NCBI GenBank assembly: GCA_034505235.1
Contig: JAPDQY010000005.1
Coordinates: forward strand, 3,634-67,633
DNA from: Coneutiohabitans thermophilus
GTDB taxonomy: Bacteria > Zhuqueibacterota > Zhuqueibacteria > Zhuqueibacterales > Zhuqueibacteraceae
DNA: 64,000 nucleotides
Direction: 5' to 3'
A program made the translations under genes and the position numbers. A model generated the notes under the pieces. It was not told where the DNA came from and ran no database searches. It saw only the letters and a program-made list of their open reading frames with translations. This document shows positions 17,139 through 26,049 of the stretch, in pieces (position 1 is the first letter of the stretch; every line of letters begins with the position of its first letter).

Positions 17139-18257
17139 ATGGCGAGATTGCTCCTGCTCTGGTTGCTGCTCACTGCGGCGGTCGCCGGTGCGCAACCACA
17201 AAAACTGATCGTCGTGCTGCGCGTGGATGACATCATGTCACGCAACCTCACCATTCTGCCGCGCAGCATTTCCGCGTTCGAACAGGCGGCGCAAAGCCGC
17301 GGTGCCAAAGTCACCTGGGTGACGATTCCCCACCGGCTGATCGAATCCGCCAACCAGGATGGCATGCTCAAACGCGAACTGATCGCTTCCACCGGCCGCG
17401 GCCATGAGATTGCCATGCACGGCTACACCCATATTTGCCAGCGGTGCAGTCAATCCAGTCATGAGATGTTTTGCACCACGCACAATCTGCCGTTCACGTA
17501 TGCCCAGCAGGAGAAGCTGGTGTACGACGGCCGGCAGATTCTGGCCGACAGTCTCGGCGTGCAAGCGCTCACCTTCGTGCCGCCCGGCCACCATGCCGAC
17601 TCCACCACCTATCGGGTTTTGGTGGATCAGGGCTTTCGCTGGATTTCAACCAGCGGGCCGGCCAAAGTGTCTGTTGCCGGGGGCCTGTTTAACCTGCCGC
17701 CACACCGCGAATACACCTGGCAAATGGTGCCGGCAAGCTATCAAGCCCGGCTGCATCAGGCGCTGCAGGATGTGCGCAGCCTGGGCCGTGCCGACGGCTA
17801 CTTTTGCCTGCTGTTCCACGATCCTTTCACGCGGCCGGGCTATGAGAATGGCCTGGTGGTGCGCTGGGTGGGGGAGGTTCTCGATTCGCTGCGTGCAGAA
17901 TATGGCAGCGATCTGGTCTTTATGACACTGGCGGAGGCCGCGCAACACTTTGCCGGCCGGCTCACTGCCGTCACGCAGCACAACGCGGCCCCGCTGGCAG
18001 GTGCGCTGGTGCAGAATTATCCCAATCCTTTCAATGCGGCAACGCTGATCGAATTCCGTCTGGCGCAGGCTGCGCCGGTGCAGATGACGGTGTTCAATGC
18101 CAACGGCCAGGCGGTCGCGCAGTTGCTTGACGGCCGGCTGCCACAGGGCACCCATCGGGTTCGCTGGCAGGCCGCAGCCGCCGCCAGTGGTGTTTATTAT
18201 TTGCGCTTGCAGGCGGGCGCGAGCAACACCACCTGCAAACTGCTGCTGCTCAGATGA
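17139..18257 (+). CDS. DUF2334/polysaccharide deacetylase-like protein with T9SS sorting domain
   Basis: The product has 372 residues from ATG 17139. The signal peptide is MARLLLLWLLLTAAVAGAQ. The NodB-like catalytic fold follows: VLRVDDIMSRN gives the metal-binding Asp pair, GHEIAMHGYTHIC the His pair, TFVPPGHHADS the substrate loop and LLFHDPF a late His-Asp. A sorting domain closes the protein (VQNYPNPFNAATLIEF, then SGVYYLRLQAG). Such enzymes remove acetyl groups from amino sugars or act on related esters; here it would work outside the cell. The stop codon overlaps the start of the ROK regulator by four bases (ATGA), so the two are probably translationally coupled. Confidence 0.8.
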   Translation: MARLLLLWLLLTAAVAGAQPQKLIVVLRVDDIMSRNLTILPRSISAFEQAAQSRGAKVTWVTIPHRLIESANQDGMLKRELIASTGRGHEIAMHGYTHICQRCSQSSHEMFCTTHNLPFTYAQQEKLVYDGRQILADSLGVQALTFVPPGHHADSTTYRVLVDQGFRWISTSGPAKVSVAGGLFNLPPHREYTWQMVPASYQARLHQALQDVRSLGRADGYFCLLFHDPFTRPGYENGLVVRWVGEVLDSLRAEYGSDLVFMTLAEAAQHFAGRLTAVTQHNAAPLAGALVQNYPNPFNAATLIEFRLAQAAPVQMTVFNANGQAVAQLLDGRLPQGTHRVRWQAAAAASGVYYLRLQAGASNTTCKLLLLR

Positions 18258-19522
18258 AGGCCATGAGGTCTGCTGTCATGACTTCCATGCTGGAAAGCAA
18301 ACTCGCCGGGTTGAACGAGATCCGGGTGTTGCGCACGATCTTTGAAGCCGGCCCGATATCGCGGGCCAAGGTGGCGCGGCGCTTGAATCTCTCGCGTGCT
18401 GCAGTGACACTCATCACACAAAAGCTGGTAAAGCACGGCCTGTTGACCACGGTGGGCAAGGGCGCCTCCACCGAACGCGGCGGTCGCCGCGAGGTGTTGC
18501 TCGCCATCAGCCCGCGCGCCGGTTTCATCCTGGCGGCGCAGCTCGAACGCAATTTTTTCCGCTTCGGATTGCTGGACAGCAACGCACGCCACCTCGATCA
18601 GGAAACGCAACATTATGCCCTGGGCACGCCGCCGGCACAAGTGCTCGACCGCCTGATCAAGGGCATGCAGCGCATGCTGCGCAGCCACCGGGTGCCCGCC
18701 GATCGCATTCTCGGCATGGGCGTGGGCTTGCCCGGCATTTTAGATTATGAACAGGGTTGTTTGCGGGAGGCTTACACGCTGCAGGGCTGGCAGGATTTCC
18801 CCGTGCAGCGCCATCTGAGCGAAGCGCTTGCCGTGCCGGTGCATCTCGAAAACGATGTGAAGGCTGTGACGCTGGGGGAATTCCAGTTCGGCACCGGCCG
18901 CCTGGTGCGCGATTTGATTTGCCTGTGGGTGGAAGATGGCATTGGCGCCGGCATCATCGTCAACGGCCAGTTGCTGCGCGGTGCCACCTCCAGCGCCGGC
19001 GAGATCGGCTACAACGAGCTGCCGCTCAACCAGGCGGGCGGGCGCTCCCTGCTGATCACGCCGCAACAGCACGACTGGGGCGATATCCTCTCGCATTCCA
19101 ATTTGAAGGAGGCGGTGGCGCGCGGCCGTGAAGACGGCTGGGCCACCAGTCTGCCGGCGAATTGTGAAGTCGCCGACATCATCGCCGCCGCAGAATCTGG
19201 CGATCCCCTGGCCTTGCACCTGCTCAAGGACTTCGGCCGGCTGCTCGGCACGGTGTGTGTGAATCTCATCTATGCTTTCAACCCGCCGTTGATGATTCTC
19301 CACGGGCCGCTGTTCTATCGCAGCTCACTGGTGGCGGATGAAGTGCGCGCCCATGCCGTTCGTGGCCTGTTGCGCTCGCCGGTGGAGGCGGTGGATATTC
19401 GCACCGGCATGCTGGGTGAAAATGCCGTGCTGGTGGGTGCCGCCACACTGGTGCTCGAAAATCTCTTCAAAAACTCCCCCCATCACGCCGCCCTGCGTTC
19501 GGTTCCCGCCAGCGCCCGTTGA
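18254..19522 (+). CDS. ROK family transcriptional regulator (NagC/XylR type)
   Basis: The 422-residue protein has an N-terminal winged helix (ISRAKVARRLNLSRAAVTLITQKLV, split around residue 40) followed by a ROK sugar-binding domain with GMGVGLPGILD, HLENDVKAVTLGEFQFG and ENAVLVGAATLVL. The classic ROK zinc motif (CxCGxxGCxE) is absent; the equivalent segment is AGEIGYNELPLNQAGG. It is the last gene of the glycan operon and overlaps the preceding stop by ATGA. It probably senses a sugar or sugar phosphate and controls this operon, perhaps through the inverted repeat at 4345-4373 (inference). An alternative start is ATG 18278. A second, shorter ROK-like protein is encoded at 33661-34644. Confidence 0.88.
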   Translation: MKAMRSAVMTSMLESKLAGLNEIRVLRTIFEAGPISRAKVARRLNLSRAAVTLITQKLVKHGLLTTVGKGASTERGGRREVLLAISPRAGFILAAQLERNFFRFGLLDSNARHLDQETQHYALGTPPAQVLDRLIKGMQRMLRSHRVPADRILGMGVGLPGILDYEQGCLREAYTLQGWQDFPVQRHLSEALAVPVHLENDVKAVTLGEFQFGTGRLVRDLICLWVEDGIGAGIIVNGQLLRGATSSAGEIGYNELPLNQAGGRSLLITPQQHDWGDILSHSNLKEAVARGREDGWATSLPANCEVADIIAAAESGDPLALHLLKDFGRLLGTVCVNLIYAFNPPLMILHGPLFYRSSLVADEVRAHAVRGLLRSPVEAVDIRTGMLGENAVLVGAATLVLENLFKNSPHHAALRSVPASAR

Positions 19523-19658
19523 CCCGCAGCGAACGATTCCCGCCAGACATCACGGTTGGCCGGTTCCAAACAATCTTCCGGAAGCAGCACATACAGCGCC
19601 CTGCCCGCGGGTGCGGTGCCAACCGCCACGGCATCGCATCGACAGAGCCGGGCCGCGA

Positions 19659-20813
19659 CTACTGTGCACGCCAGGGCAGCCGCGCCGGCGTGCGATAGAA
19701 GGTCGCCCGCAAAGTGTCCGCCAGCTCGTCCTGATTGCGGCGCAAGCCCTCATAGAAGAAGAACACCTCGCCGGCATACCCCTGCTGCCGGTTGTAGGCG
19801 AGCGCGGCCAGCAGATAGTCCACCGGCATGCGATAATCACCGAGGTTCATCAAGATGCCGGGATGGAGCAGGCGTTGCTGAGCGGGAGTGAGGCCGATTT
19901 TCTGCGGTGCCATTTCATCCAGTGTGCGGCGATAGTCGGCGAAGCTGTAGCGATACACCTGAGGATGCACCGCATCGGCATACCCGCCGCGAATCCAGGC
20001 CGGCCAGTCCTGCAGATATTCCTCGTATGACCAGGGATAAACACTCGGTGCCCAGGAGACGATGGCCTGCGGCTTGACGGCTTTGACGGCACGATACAGG
20101 CGCTGTGCAAAGGCATTGAGTTTGTCCGCCCGCCAGCGCAACCAGGCGGGGTCTTTGGCATCCCGCGGGGGAGGCGCGCCGTGGTGTTCGGCACGATACA
20201 GGCTGTCGGTGAAGGCGGAGTAGCCGCCCTCGCTGGGATTGGCCGGCAGCCGGTCGTCGCCCTGCACCCCATCGACGGCATAATTGCGCACAACCTCCAG
20301 CACCAGCGCCAGCATGAATTCCTGCACTTCCGGATGATAGGGATTCATCCATTCGAAGCCGTTTTTGGTGAGCAGTTTGCCGTCGCGATCGCGCTCGGCC
20401 CAATGCGGTTTGCGGCGCAGCAAATGGCCACCGTTTTCCTGATAAGAGGCAGAAAAGCCGAATTCAAACCACGGGATCACGGCAAGCCCGTGACGGTGGG
20501 CGGCAGCGCTCAACTCCTGCAGCGGATCGCGATCGCCGTAACGCGGATCGATGGCCAGGCCGAACAAACTGTCCATCACCGCGCTGCGATAGGTGGTCAT
20601 GGCCTTGTTCCACACCACCGGATAGACGACATTGAAATGGTGCTCCGCGAGAAAATGCATCGCGGCTTCGATGCGGGCGCGGCTGTCCAGCACCTCGCTG
20701 TCAACATTGGTGAGCCAGACGCCGCGCAGTTCGACGGGCATGGCCACGGTTTGCGCGGACAGGGAGCGGCAGGTCAGGCTCAGGATCATGAGCAGCAAAA
20801 TCACAATGTGCAT
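19659..20813 (-). CDS. GHL10 (DUF187) glycoside hydrolase-like protein, secreted, no sorting domain
   Basis: The 384-residue protein begins at ATG 20813, preceded by GAGGGG; the longer ORF from 20846 would bury the signal peptide MHIVILLLMILSLTC. The barrel opens VELRGVWLTNVDSEVLDS and holds VIPWFEFGFSASYQENGG, YAVDGVQGDDRLP and SWAPSVYPWSYEEYLQDWP, then VFFFYEGL. It is clearly related to the GHL10 protein at 14059-15996 but ends without the C-terminal domains, so it is probably periplasmic. Its start lies one base beyond the stop of the GH38-like gene (TGACATG), implying translational coupling. The 136 bases to the convergent ROK gene hold no clear terminator. Confidence 0.85.
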   Translation of the reverse strand: MHIVILLLMILSLTCRSLSAQTVAMPVELRGVWLTNVDSEVLDSRARIEAAMHFLAEHHFNVVYPVVWNKAMTTYRSAVMDSLFGLAIDPRYGDRDPLQELSAAAHRHGLAVIPWFEFGFSASYQENGGHLLRRKPHWAERDRDGKLLTKNGFEWMNPYHPEVQEFMLALVLEVVRNYAVDGVQGDDRLPANPSEGGYSAFTDSLYRAEHHGAPPPRDAKDPAWLRWRADKLNAFAQRLYRAVKAVKPQAIVSWAPSVYPWSYEEYLQDWPAWIRGGYADAVHPQVYRYSFADYRRTLDEMAPQKIGLTPAQQRLLHPGILMNLGDYRMPVDYLLAALAYNRQQGYAGEVFFFYEGLRRNQDELADTLRATFYRTPARLPWRAQ

Positions 20814-20814
20814 G

Positions 20815-23268
20815 TCACCCCTCTGCCTCCAGGCGAAAGCAGTCAATGCCGGCGCTCAACGCGCGGCAACATTGCAGCGCGCGGTGCTCATGGTTCAGCC
20901 CGGGGCCCCATTGCACCATGAAACGGAATTCATGAAAGCCGCCCAGCCCTGCTTCAAAATTGGTTTCCCAGTAATTCGTCATCAACCAGGCGTAAAGCTG
21001 CATGGGCTCGTTTTCCAGCCCGGGCATGCCCTGCAGCAGGCGCGGTTTGACGCGCAGATCGCCGAGTTGCATCAAGTTGCAATCGGGGGTGGCGAGGGCA
21101 ATGCCGTAATCTTCCGCCACCCAGGCCAGACCCTCCTGGATGCTGTAGAAATCCGTCAGCGTGCCGGGCAGTTGATCCAGGCGCGGCCGGACCGCTGCGC
21201 CGGCCTTGTCGAGCCATAGTTGGAAAGGCCGGTCGCCGGGGGCAAACGGCAGGGCGAGGTAGAGATTTTCCGGCTCCCAGAGATGGTCTTTGTTGATGCG
21301 CACCGTCACGTCGACACGCGGTGCATGCCCGTGCGGCCGGAGTTCGACCAAAAACAGACTGGTGCCCGGCAGCGCATAGCGCAATTCTGCTGTGCTCCAC
21401 ACGCTGCCACTGCTGACGGCTTCCACGGCCATCAGCCGGCCAGCCGTGCGCACGACATTCACGCCTTTGCGATTGCGTCCCATGAGCTTGCGCACGTTCG
21501 TCATTTGGCTGCGCTCCGGCACCGGCGTGATTTCATAAACCGGCGTGAATGCGCCGTGCTCCCGCCGCGGGTCGAGCAACTCCACGCGCTGCTGCTTGTC
21601 GAACCAGGAGGTAATCCCGCTGTTTTCCTGCCAGGAGATGCGCACCCACGGGGTCTCCACAAAGTGGCTGCCGTGTTGCATGCCGGTTTCGGTTTGTGCC
21701 ACGTCCAGAACGCCCTCCACACCCCGCAACTGAAAGCTGCTGGTCGTGTTTTCCGCCGGGGTTTTCACCGGCCGCACTTCGAATGTCTTCTCTTCTCCAG
21801 CCGCCAGCGTGCAGGCAACGCCGATCAGAACGCCGCGCGGCACTTCTTCCATCTGATGCGCCACCGGCGCGGCGGCGGACCCCTCCCAAACTGCCACGCC
21901 CTGATCGAGTTGCCGCTCGAAAAACTCGAAGTGATGCACCAGCATCTTCGCAATGTCATGCACTGCATGATCACCAGGATTCACGACGCGGTAACGCAAC
22001 GGCATGTCCGGCCGCATGCCCGCGGCCCCGAGCTGGCGGCGCGCCTCTTCGAGATGGACTTGTATCCCTTCGTAAGCCGCAATCGCAAAGGCCTTCTTGC
22101 GTGCGGAAATGATCAGCGGCACCCAGTTCCAGGGATGGGAGACCGATTCCGATCCTTGAAAAGTATGCTCGGCAAACATGGTCAGGTCATATTCGACGGC
22201 GCTGCAATCTGCCGGCGTCACCTGTGGATAACGCCGGCACAACTGCCGGTAGTGGCGCAAATCGCGCTGGGCCTGCCGGAAGATTTTGGTGTACTGCGGG
22301 CAGCTTGCGGGGCCGTCCGACCACCAATCCGGCCAGTCCCCGCGATACACCGGCAGCGTGATGCCGGTGCGTCGCACGATCTGAAAGAACTCGCCCAGTG
22401 TCACCATCTGCAACCGGATGTGGCGGCCATGGGTCTCGTTCCAGCGCTGGATCATGGTAATGATGTGGCCGCTGGGAGGCGCATTGTCGTTGCGCAGGCC
22501 GGAGACCATCACCGGCACGAAGTCGAAGGGGTAGCCCTCCTGCCGCAGTCTGGCAAGGTAGCGCGGGATGCGGGTGGTGGCAATGGGCCAAACCTCGCCA
22601 TACATCGCGGACAGCGGAAACTCGTCCTTGATGAGATACGTTGCGGCCGCACCCGGCATCACCCCGAGATCATTGCCAAAGTGGTAATGTTCGCCATTCC
22701 ACACCAGCACGCGCTGGCCGTGCGGCGTTTCCCACCAGAAGGGGAATTGCTTGCGGCCGACGGGAAACATGCCGTGATGCGTGTGCACGCAACTGAAGAG
22801 ATTTTCCACCCCGTTGTCGACCAGCGCCTGGGCGAAACCCCAACTGTAGCCGTTGATGTCGGCGGTCATTGCGGCATCGACGGGCACGCCGATTTTCCGG
22901 CCGTAGGTCGTGGCGCGTGCGATCATCCGGCGGAGGAGATCGAAATCGGGCAGTTCGGTCAGATTGAGATAGCTGGCCGACAGACCGATTTCGCCGGCTT
23001 GCAACGCCTGCTCGAAGGCCTGAATCTCCTCATGGCCGGCCTGCTGCAGGAACTTTTCCACCGGCCAGAAGGTCTCGCAGGTCCATTTGAAGCCGTCGAA
23101 ATGCGGGTTGCGCCGGGCCCGGGAATCCGCCAGAATGCGCAAAGCCTGGCGGATGAAATCCACATGCCAGCGTTCGATGCGCGGCTGAAATTCGGTGTAG
23201 CCAATGTCGGTGTGGGAGTGATGAATGAGATACAGCGTGTGCGGGGCGGTGGCGTGGCGCTCGGGCAT
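20815..23268 (-). CDS. GH38-like glycoside hydrolase (alpha-mannosidase superfamily)
   Basis: The product has 817 residues. It begins with YLIHHSHTDIGYTEFQPRI, the His-x-Asp zinc and substrate motif of the GH38/GH57-type barrel, and continues with MTADINGYSWGFAQAL, where the catalytic Asp is expected. A long C-terminal beta-rich part follows, as in retaining alpha-mannosidases. There is no signal peptide. ATG 23268 is preferred over the upstream start at 23301 because AGGA lies seven bases before it. This is a divergent GH38 branch and the exact linkage is unknown. It is the first gene of a two-gene minus-strand unit with the GHL10-like protein. A more canonical GH38 is encoded at 46517-49222. 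Confidence 0.8.
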   Translation of the reverse strand: MPERHATAPHTLYLIHHSHTDIGYTEFQPRIERWHVDFIRQALRILADSRARRNPHFDGFKWTCETFWPVEKFLQQAGHEEIQAFEQALQAGEIGLSASYLNLTELPDFDLLRRMIARATTYGRKIGVPVDAAMTADINGYSWGFAQALVDNGVENLFSCVHTHHGMFPVGRKQFPFWWETPHGQRVLVWNGEHYHFGNDLGVMPGAAATYLIKDEFPLSAMYGEVWPIATTRIPRYLARLRQEGYPFDFVPVMVSGLRNDNAPPSGHIITMIQRWNETHGRHIRLQMVTLGEFFQIVRRTGITLPVYRGDWPDWWSDGPASCPQYTKIFRQAQRDLRHYRQLCRRYPQVTPADCSAVEYDLTMFAEHTFQGSESVSHPWNWVPLIISARKKAFAIAAYEGIQVHLEEARRQLGAAGMRPDMPLRYRVVNPGDHAVHDIAKMLVHHFEFFERQLDQGVAVWEGSAAAPVAHQMEEVPRGVLIGVACTLAAGEEKTFEVRPVKTPAENTTSSFQLRGVEGVLDVAQTETGMQHGSHFVETPWVRISWQENSGITSWFDKQQRVELLDPRREHGAFTPVYEITPVPERSQMTNVRKLMGRNRKGVNVVRTAGRLMAVEAVSSGSVWSTAELRYALPGTSLFLVELRPHGHAPRVDVTVRINKDHLWEPENLYLALPFAPGDRPFQLWLDKAGAAVRPRLDQLPGTLTDFYSIQEGLAWVAEDYGIALATPDCNLMQLGDLRVKPRLLQGMPGLENEPMQLYAWLMTNYWETNFEAGLGGFHEFRFMVQWGPGLNHEHRALQCCRALSAGIDCFRLEAEG

Positions 23269-23337
23269 ATGCGATCCTGGGGAGATGTTTGGGTCCGGCA
23301 AATCTGCGCTGAAAGATCACACGGTCCGAGTATGCAA

Positions 23338-24088
23338 TCAAACCGCCTCAAAGTCAAGAGGGGAGGCTGGCGGCGTTGTGCGGTCTTCCGGCCGTGCGTT
23401 CAGGATTCTGCCGGCGTGCATCACCAGCGTGCGGGCACAGAATTGCCGCACCAGGGCGGCGTCATGCAAGACGATCAGCATGGTCAGATGATGCTGCTCG
23501 CGCAGGCGGCGCAGCAGGTCGAGCATGCGGCTTTGGATGAGTACCTCGAGGGAGGCAAGCGGTTCATCGGCTGCCGGGAACAGGGAACGAGTGCCAGCGC
23601 ACGTGCCAGCACCACACGATGGCGCTGGCCCGCGCTGAGCTGCGCCGGCAGCGCCTCCTGGTCACGCGATGGAATTTCCACCATGTCCAGCAGTTGATGG
23701 GCACGGTGACGTGCAGCTGCGCGCGAGCAGGCCGTGGGCGAGCAGGGGTTCGCTGACCGCATTTGTGAATGCGCCGCAGCGGATTGAGCGCGGCGCCGGC
23801 ATCCTGGAAAACGAGCTGGGCCTGCTGCCGGAAGTTTTGCAAGGCCGCGCCGCGCAGTGTGGCAAGCTCATGGCCTTGAAAACGAATACTGCCGGTGGTT
23901 GGCCGGAGCAGCCCGAACAAACAGCGTAGCAGGGTGTTTTTGCCGCAGCCGGATTCTCCCACTAGTGCCAACGTCTCTCCCGAAGCGATCGCCAGTGTGA
24001 AATCATGAACCACGGTTGACCCGGTACCGTCCCGGCGGCGAAAGTGAATCTCCAGATTCTCGATCTCGAGCAATGCCGGCTGGTTCAT
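23338..24088 (-). pseudogene. Frameshifted oligopeptide-type ABC transporter ATPase (OppF/DppF-like)
   Basis: The ATG at 24088 starts LLEIENLEIHFRRRDGTG and ALVGESGCGKNTLLRC (Walker A, with Asn for the usual Ser). The frame then breaks near 23765, where NAVSEPLLAHGLLAR continues in another frame. It breaks again near 23720 (AAARHRAHQLLDMVEIPS, signature LSAGQRHRVVLARALAL). A third break near 23580 leads to LFPAADEPLASLEVL (Walker B) and LIVLHDAALVRQFCARTL. At least three frame changes are needed to read through, so no working protein is made from this copy. No permease or binding-protein genes lie nearby. It is a relic, unless the assembly is locally wrong. Confidence 0.85.
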
Positions 24089-24548
24089 GGTGGATGTGGT
24101 GGAATCCCTCAGTACCTGAAATTTGCAATTAGATTGATCCCCTGCGCTCGAAACGCCGATTGGATTGCGACGCCCAACCACCCAGTGGGTGGTGCATAAA
24201 AAATTTTGCGGGCAACGTTGCTGTCAACTCCGGCAGGCGTGAACTGTTTTTAGTGAAGCGGCATATCGCATTTCCCGAAACTCCTTCAGGAGTGATCTGC
24301 TCGCGGAGTTTTGTGAACACGTCATCTCTCCCGGACAACAGCAAGCCAGCATGCAAAATTCAGGAAGTAACGTGTGGAGCAGCGCAGGCCTCTCTGACTG
24401 CAAACAAAGTATCTGCGCCACGCCCCCGCAGGTCACGGAGGCCTTACTTTCCTGTGGAAAATGACCTTGCTTTTGAGGGCGATTTATGGCAACTTCCGGC
24501 ACTTTTCGGGGTTTTTGTACGAGCCAATTCCGCCGCGCTGTGAAATAG
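24089..24548. other. Gene-free stretch with small palindromes and one dispersed-repeat copy
   Basis: No reading frame here looks like a protein. It holds a perfect hairpin at 24177-24193 (ACCACCC, loop AGT, GGGTGGT), an ACTCCT-tc-AGGAGT palindrome near 24280, and a dispersed-repeat copy at 24382-24422. The promoter of the sigma factor gene is presumably in the last 100 bases, but I see no consensus boxes. Confidence 0.5.
24382..24422 (+). repeat. Dispersed repeat, copy 1
   Basis: The segment starts GCGCAGGC and ends ATCTGCGCCACG, an imperfect palindrome. It resembles 37314-37357, 51679-51720 and 57255-57298; all four lie between genes and have the same orientation. Confidence 0.5.
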
Positions 24549-25178
24549 ATGGAATTTCGCATGAAACAAAATCTCCAAACTGCCGCAGGAACTGCACGGC
24601 AGACGGGCAGCGGTCGCTCGGATGATGAGCTGCTCCAGGCGATGGCCGGGCGTGAGCAGTGGGCGCTTGCCGAGTTGTATGATCGCTATGCCGGCGTGCT
24701 CTACACGCTGGCTCTTCGGATATTGGGGGGGGCGGCGCCGGCGCAGGATGTGGTGCAGGAGGCCTTTCTCACCGCCTGGCGCAAGGCCGAATTGTATTCA
24801 CAAAAGCGCGGCAGTGTGCGCACCTGGTTGATTGTGCTGTGCCGCAATCTCGCGATCGATCACTATCGCGCCAGGATGCGCCTGGCCTCGCGCCACGTGG
24901 AGCTGGAGGCGGTGGGCGAGCGGCTGATCGAGCCGGGGCAGAACCCCGCGGACCTGGCACTCGCGCTCGAAGATGGCCGCCTGCTGCAGCAGGCGATGGA
25001 GCGTCTGCCTGCGGAGCAGCGCGAGGTTATTGAGTTGGCCTACTTCCGCGGCTTGAGCCAGTCGGAAATTGCCGAACAAACCCAAACACCGCTGGGAACA
25101 GTGAAGACCCGCACGCGCCAGGCCATGTTCAAACTGCGTGAAGCTCTCCAGCAAGCGGGACGACTGGCGGGCCAGTAG
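24549..25178 (+). CDS. RNA polymerase ECF-type sigma factor (SigK-like)
   Basis: The 209-residue protein has region 2 (LYDRYAGVLYTLALRILGG, then AQDVVQEAFLTAWRKAE and VRTWLIVLCRNLAIDHYRA) and region 4 (LPAEQREVIELAYFRGLSQ, then SEIAEQTQTPLGTVKTR). It directs RNA polymerase to a small stress or envelope regulon. Two anti-sigma-like genes follow at once on the same strand, the usual sign that they control it. ATG 24561, preceded by GGAA at a better distance, is an alternative start that would remove four residues. The upstream AT-rich stretch may hold an autoregulated promoter. Confidence 0.92.
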   Translation: MEFRMKQNLQTAAGTARQTGSGRSDDELLQAMAGREQWALAELYDRYAGVLYTLALRILGGAAPAQDVVQEAFLTAWRKAELYSQKRGSVRTWLIVLCRNLAIDHYRARMRLASRHVELEAVGERLIEPGQNPADLALALEDGRLLQQAMERLPAEQREVIELAYFRGLSQSEIAEQTQTPLGTVKTRTRQAMFKLREALQQAGRLAGQ

Positions 25179-25211
25179 CCAAAAAAATCGCTTGACTCGT
25201 GAAACAATGAT

Positions 25212-25844
25212 ATGACAACGGAACAGAATGAAATGTTGGGTGCCTATGCCCTGGGCGCCCTCGATGAGCCGGAACAAAAGACGGTGCAAGACCGGCTCAG
25301 CGGCAGCCCGGCTGCGCTGACGGAATGGGCACGGGTCATCACCGGCCTGGCTTACAGTCTGAAGCCGGTGGCGCCACCAGCCGCCCTCAAAGCGCACGTG
25401 CTGGCGGCGATTGCCGCAGAAGCTGCCGGCACAACTCCGGCCCGCGACCGCGGCACGCCGCCGTCGCCGCCGGGTGTGCAGGTTTGGAAGAAGTGGAGTG
25501 CGCCGGCGAGCCGGCCCGAGCTTTATTTGCAGCGTGCGCAGGAGGGCAAGTGGGAGGCCACTGCCGTCCCCGGTGTCGAAGTCAAAAAACTGTTTGTGGA
25601 TCAAAGCCGCAGCTATGCCACCATGCTGGTGCGCATGGCGCCCGGCACCTCTTATCCCGGCCACCGCCACGCGGGCTTCGAAGAGTGCTACGTGCTGCAG
25701 GGTGATCTGCACGTGGGGGATACGGTGTTGCATGCCGGCGATTATCAGCGCGCCGAGGGCGGATCAACGCATGGCATTCAAAGCACGCAGGGCGGATGCC
25801 TGTTGTTCATTGTCTCGTCACTGGAGGACGAGCTGCTTCCCTGA
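25212..25844 (+). CDS. Anti-sigma factor-like protein with ChrR-type cupin domain
   Basis: The protein has 210 residues. The N-terminal 75 are helical and begin LGAYALGALDEPEQ, the sequence style of RskA/ChrR anti-sigma domains, but without the His/Cys zinc ligands of ChrR. A Pro-rich linker leads to a cupin (about 120-200) with SYPGHRHAGFEECYVLQGDL and a later THGIQS, whose His and Glu residues can bind a metal. In ChrR, the cupin senses singlet oxygen or peroxides and releases the sigma factor. It lies 33 bases after the sigma gene. The likely role is a soluble redox- or ligand-sensing anti-sigma factor, inferred from domains and position. Confidence 0.82.
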   Translation: MTTEQNEMLGAYALGALDEPEQKTVQDRLSGSPAALTEWARVITGLAYSLKPVAPPAALKAHVLAAIAAEAAGTTPARDRGTPPSPPGVQVWKKWSAPASRPELYLQRAQEGKWEATAVPGVEVKKLFVDQSRSYATMLVRMAPGTSYPGHRHAGFEECYVLQGDLHVGDTVLHAGDYQRAEGGSTHGIQSTQGGCLLFIVSSLEDELLP

Positions 25845-26049
25845 TCATGATCCTGCCGCCACCGGCGGCCTCGCGACTGGTTTGAGCAAAAAACTGAAGG
25901 TGTGCTTTTATTCGTACAGAGTGAAAGTGTCGCAGCCGCGATTGCATGGGCAAGACCGGGCAACTGCCTGAAGTTTGCGATGAAGGACGGGCAGGCGGGC
26001 CAGCAATCGGAGGCATGACCCGCTCACCTCGCTTCAAAGAAAAGCGATC

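Noticed and set aside
19483..19637. A short minus-strand frame with protein-like text (YVLLPEDCLEPANRDVW)
   Set aside because: It overlaps the end of the ROK gene, has no ribosome site and no known match; high GC gives such frames by chance. It could be a remnant but I cannot support it.
21220..23697. An 825-residue plus-strand reading frame
   Set aside because: It is antisense to the GH38-like gene and the ABC pseudogene, and matches no family.
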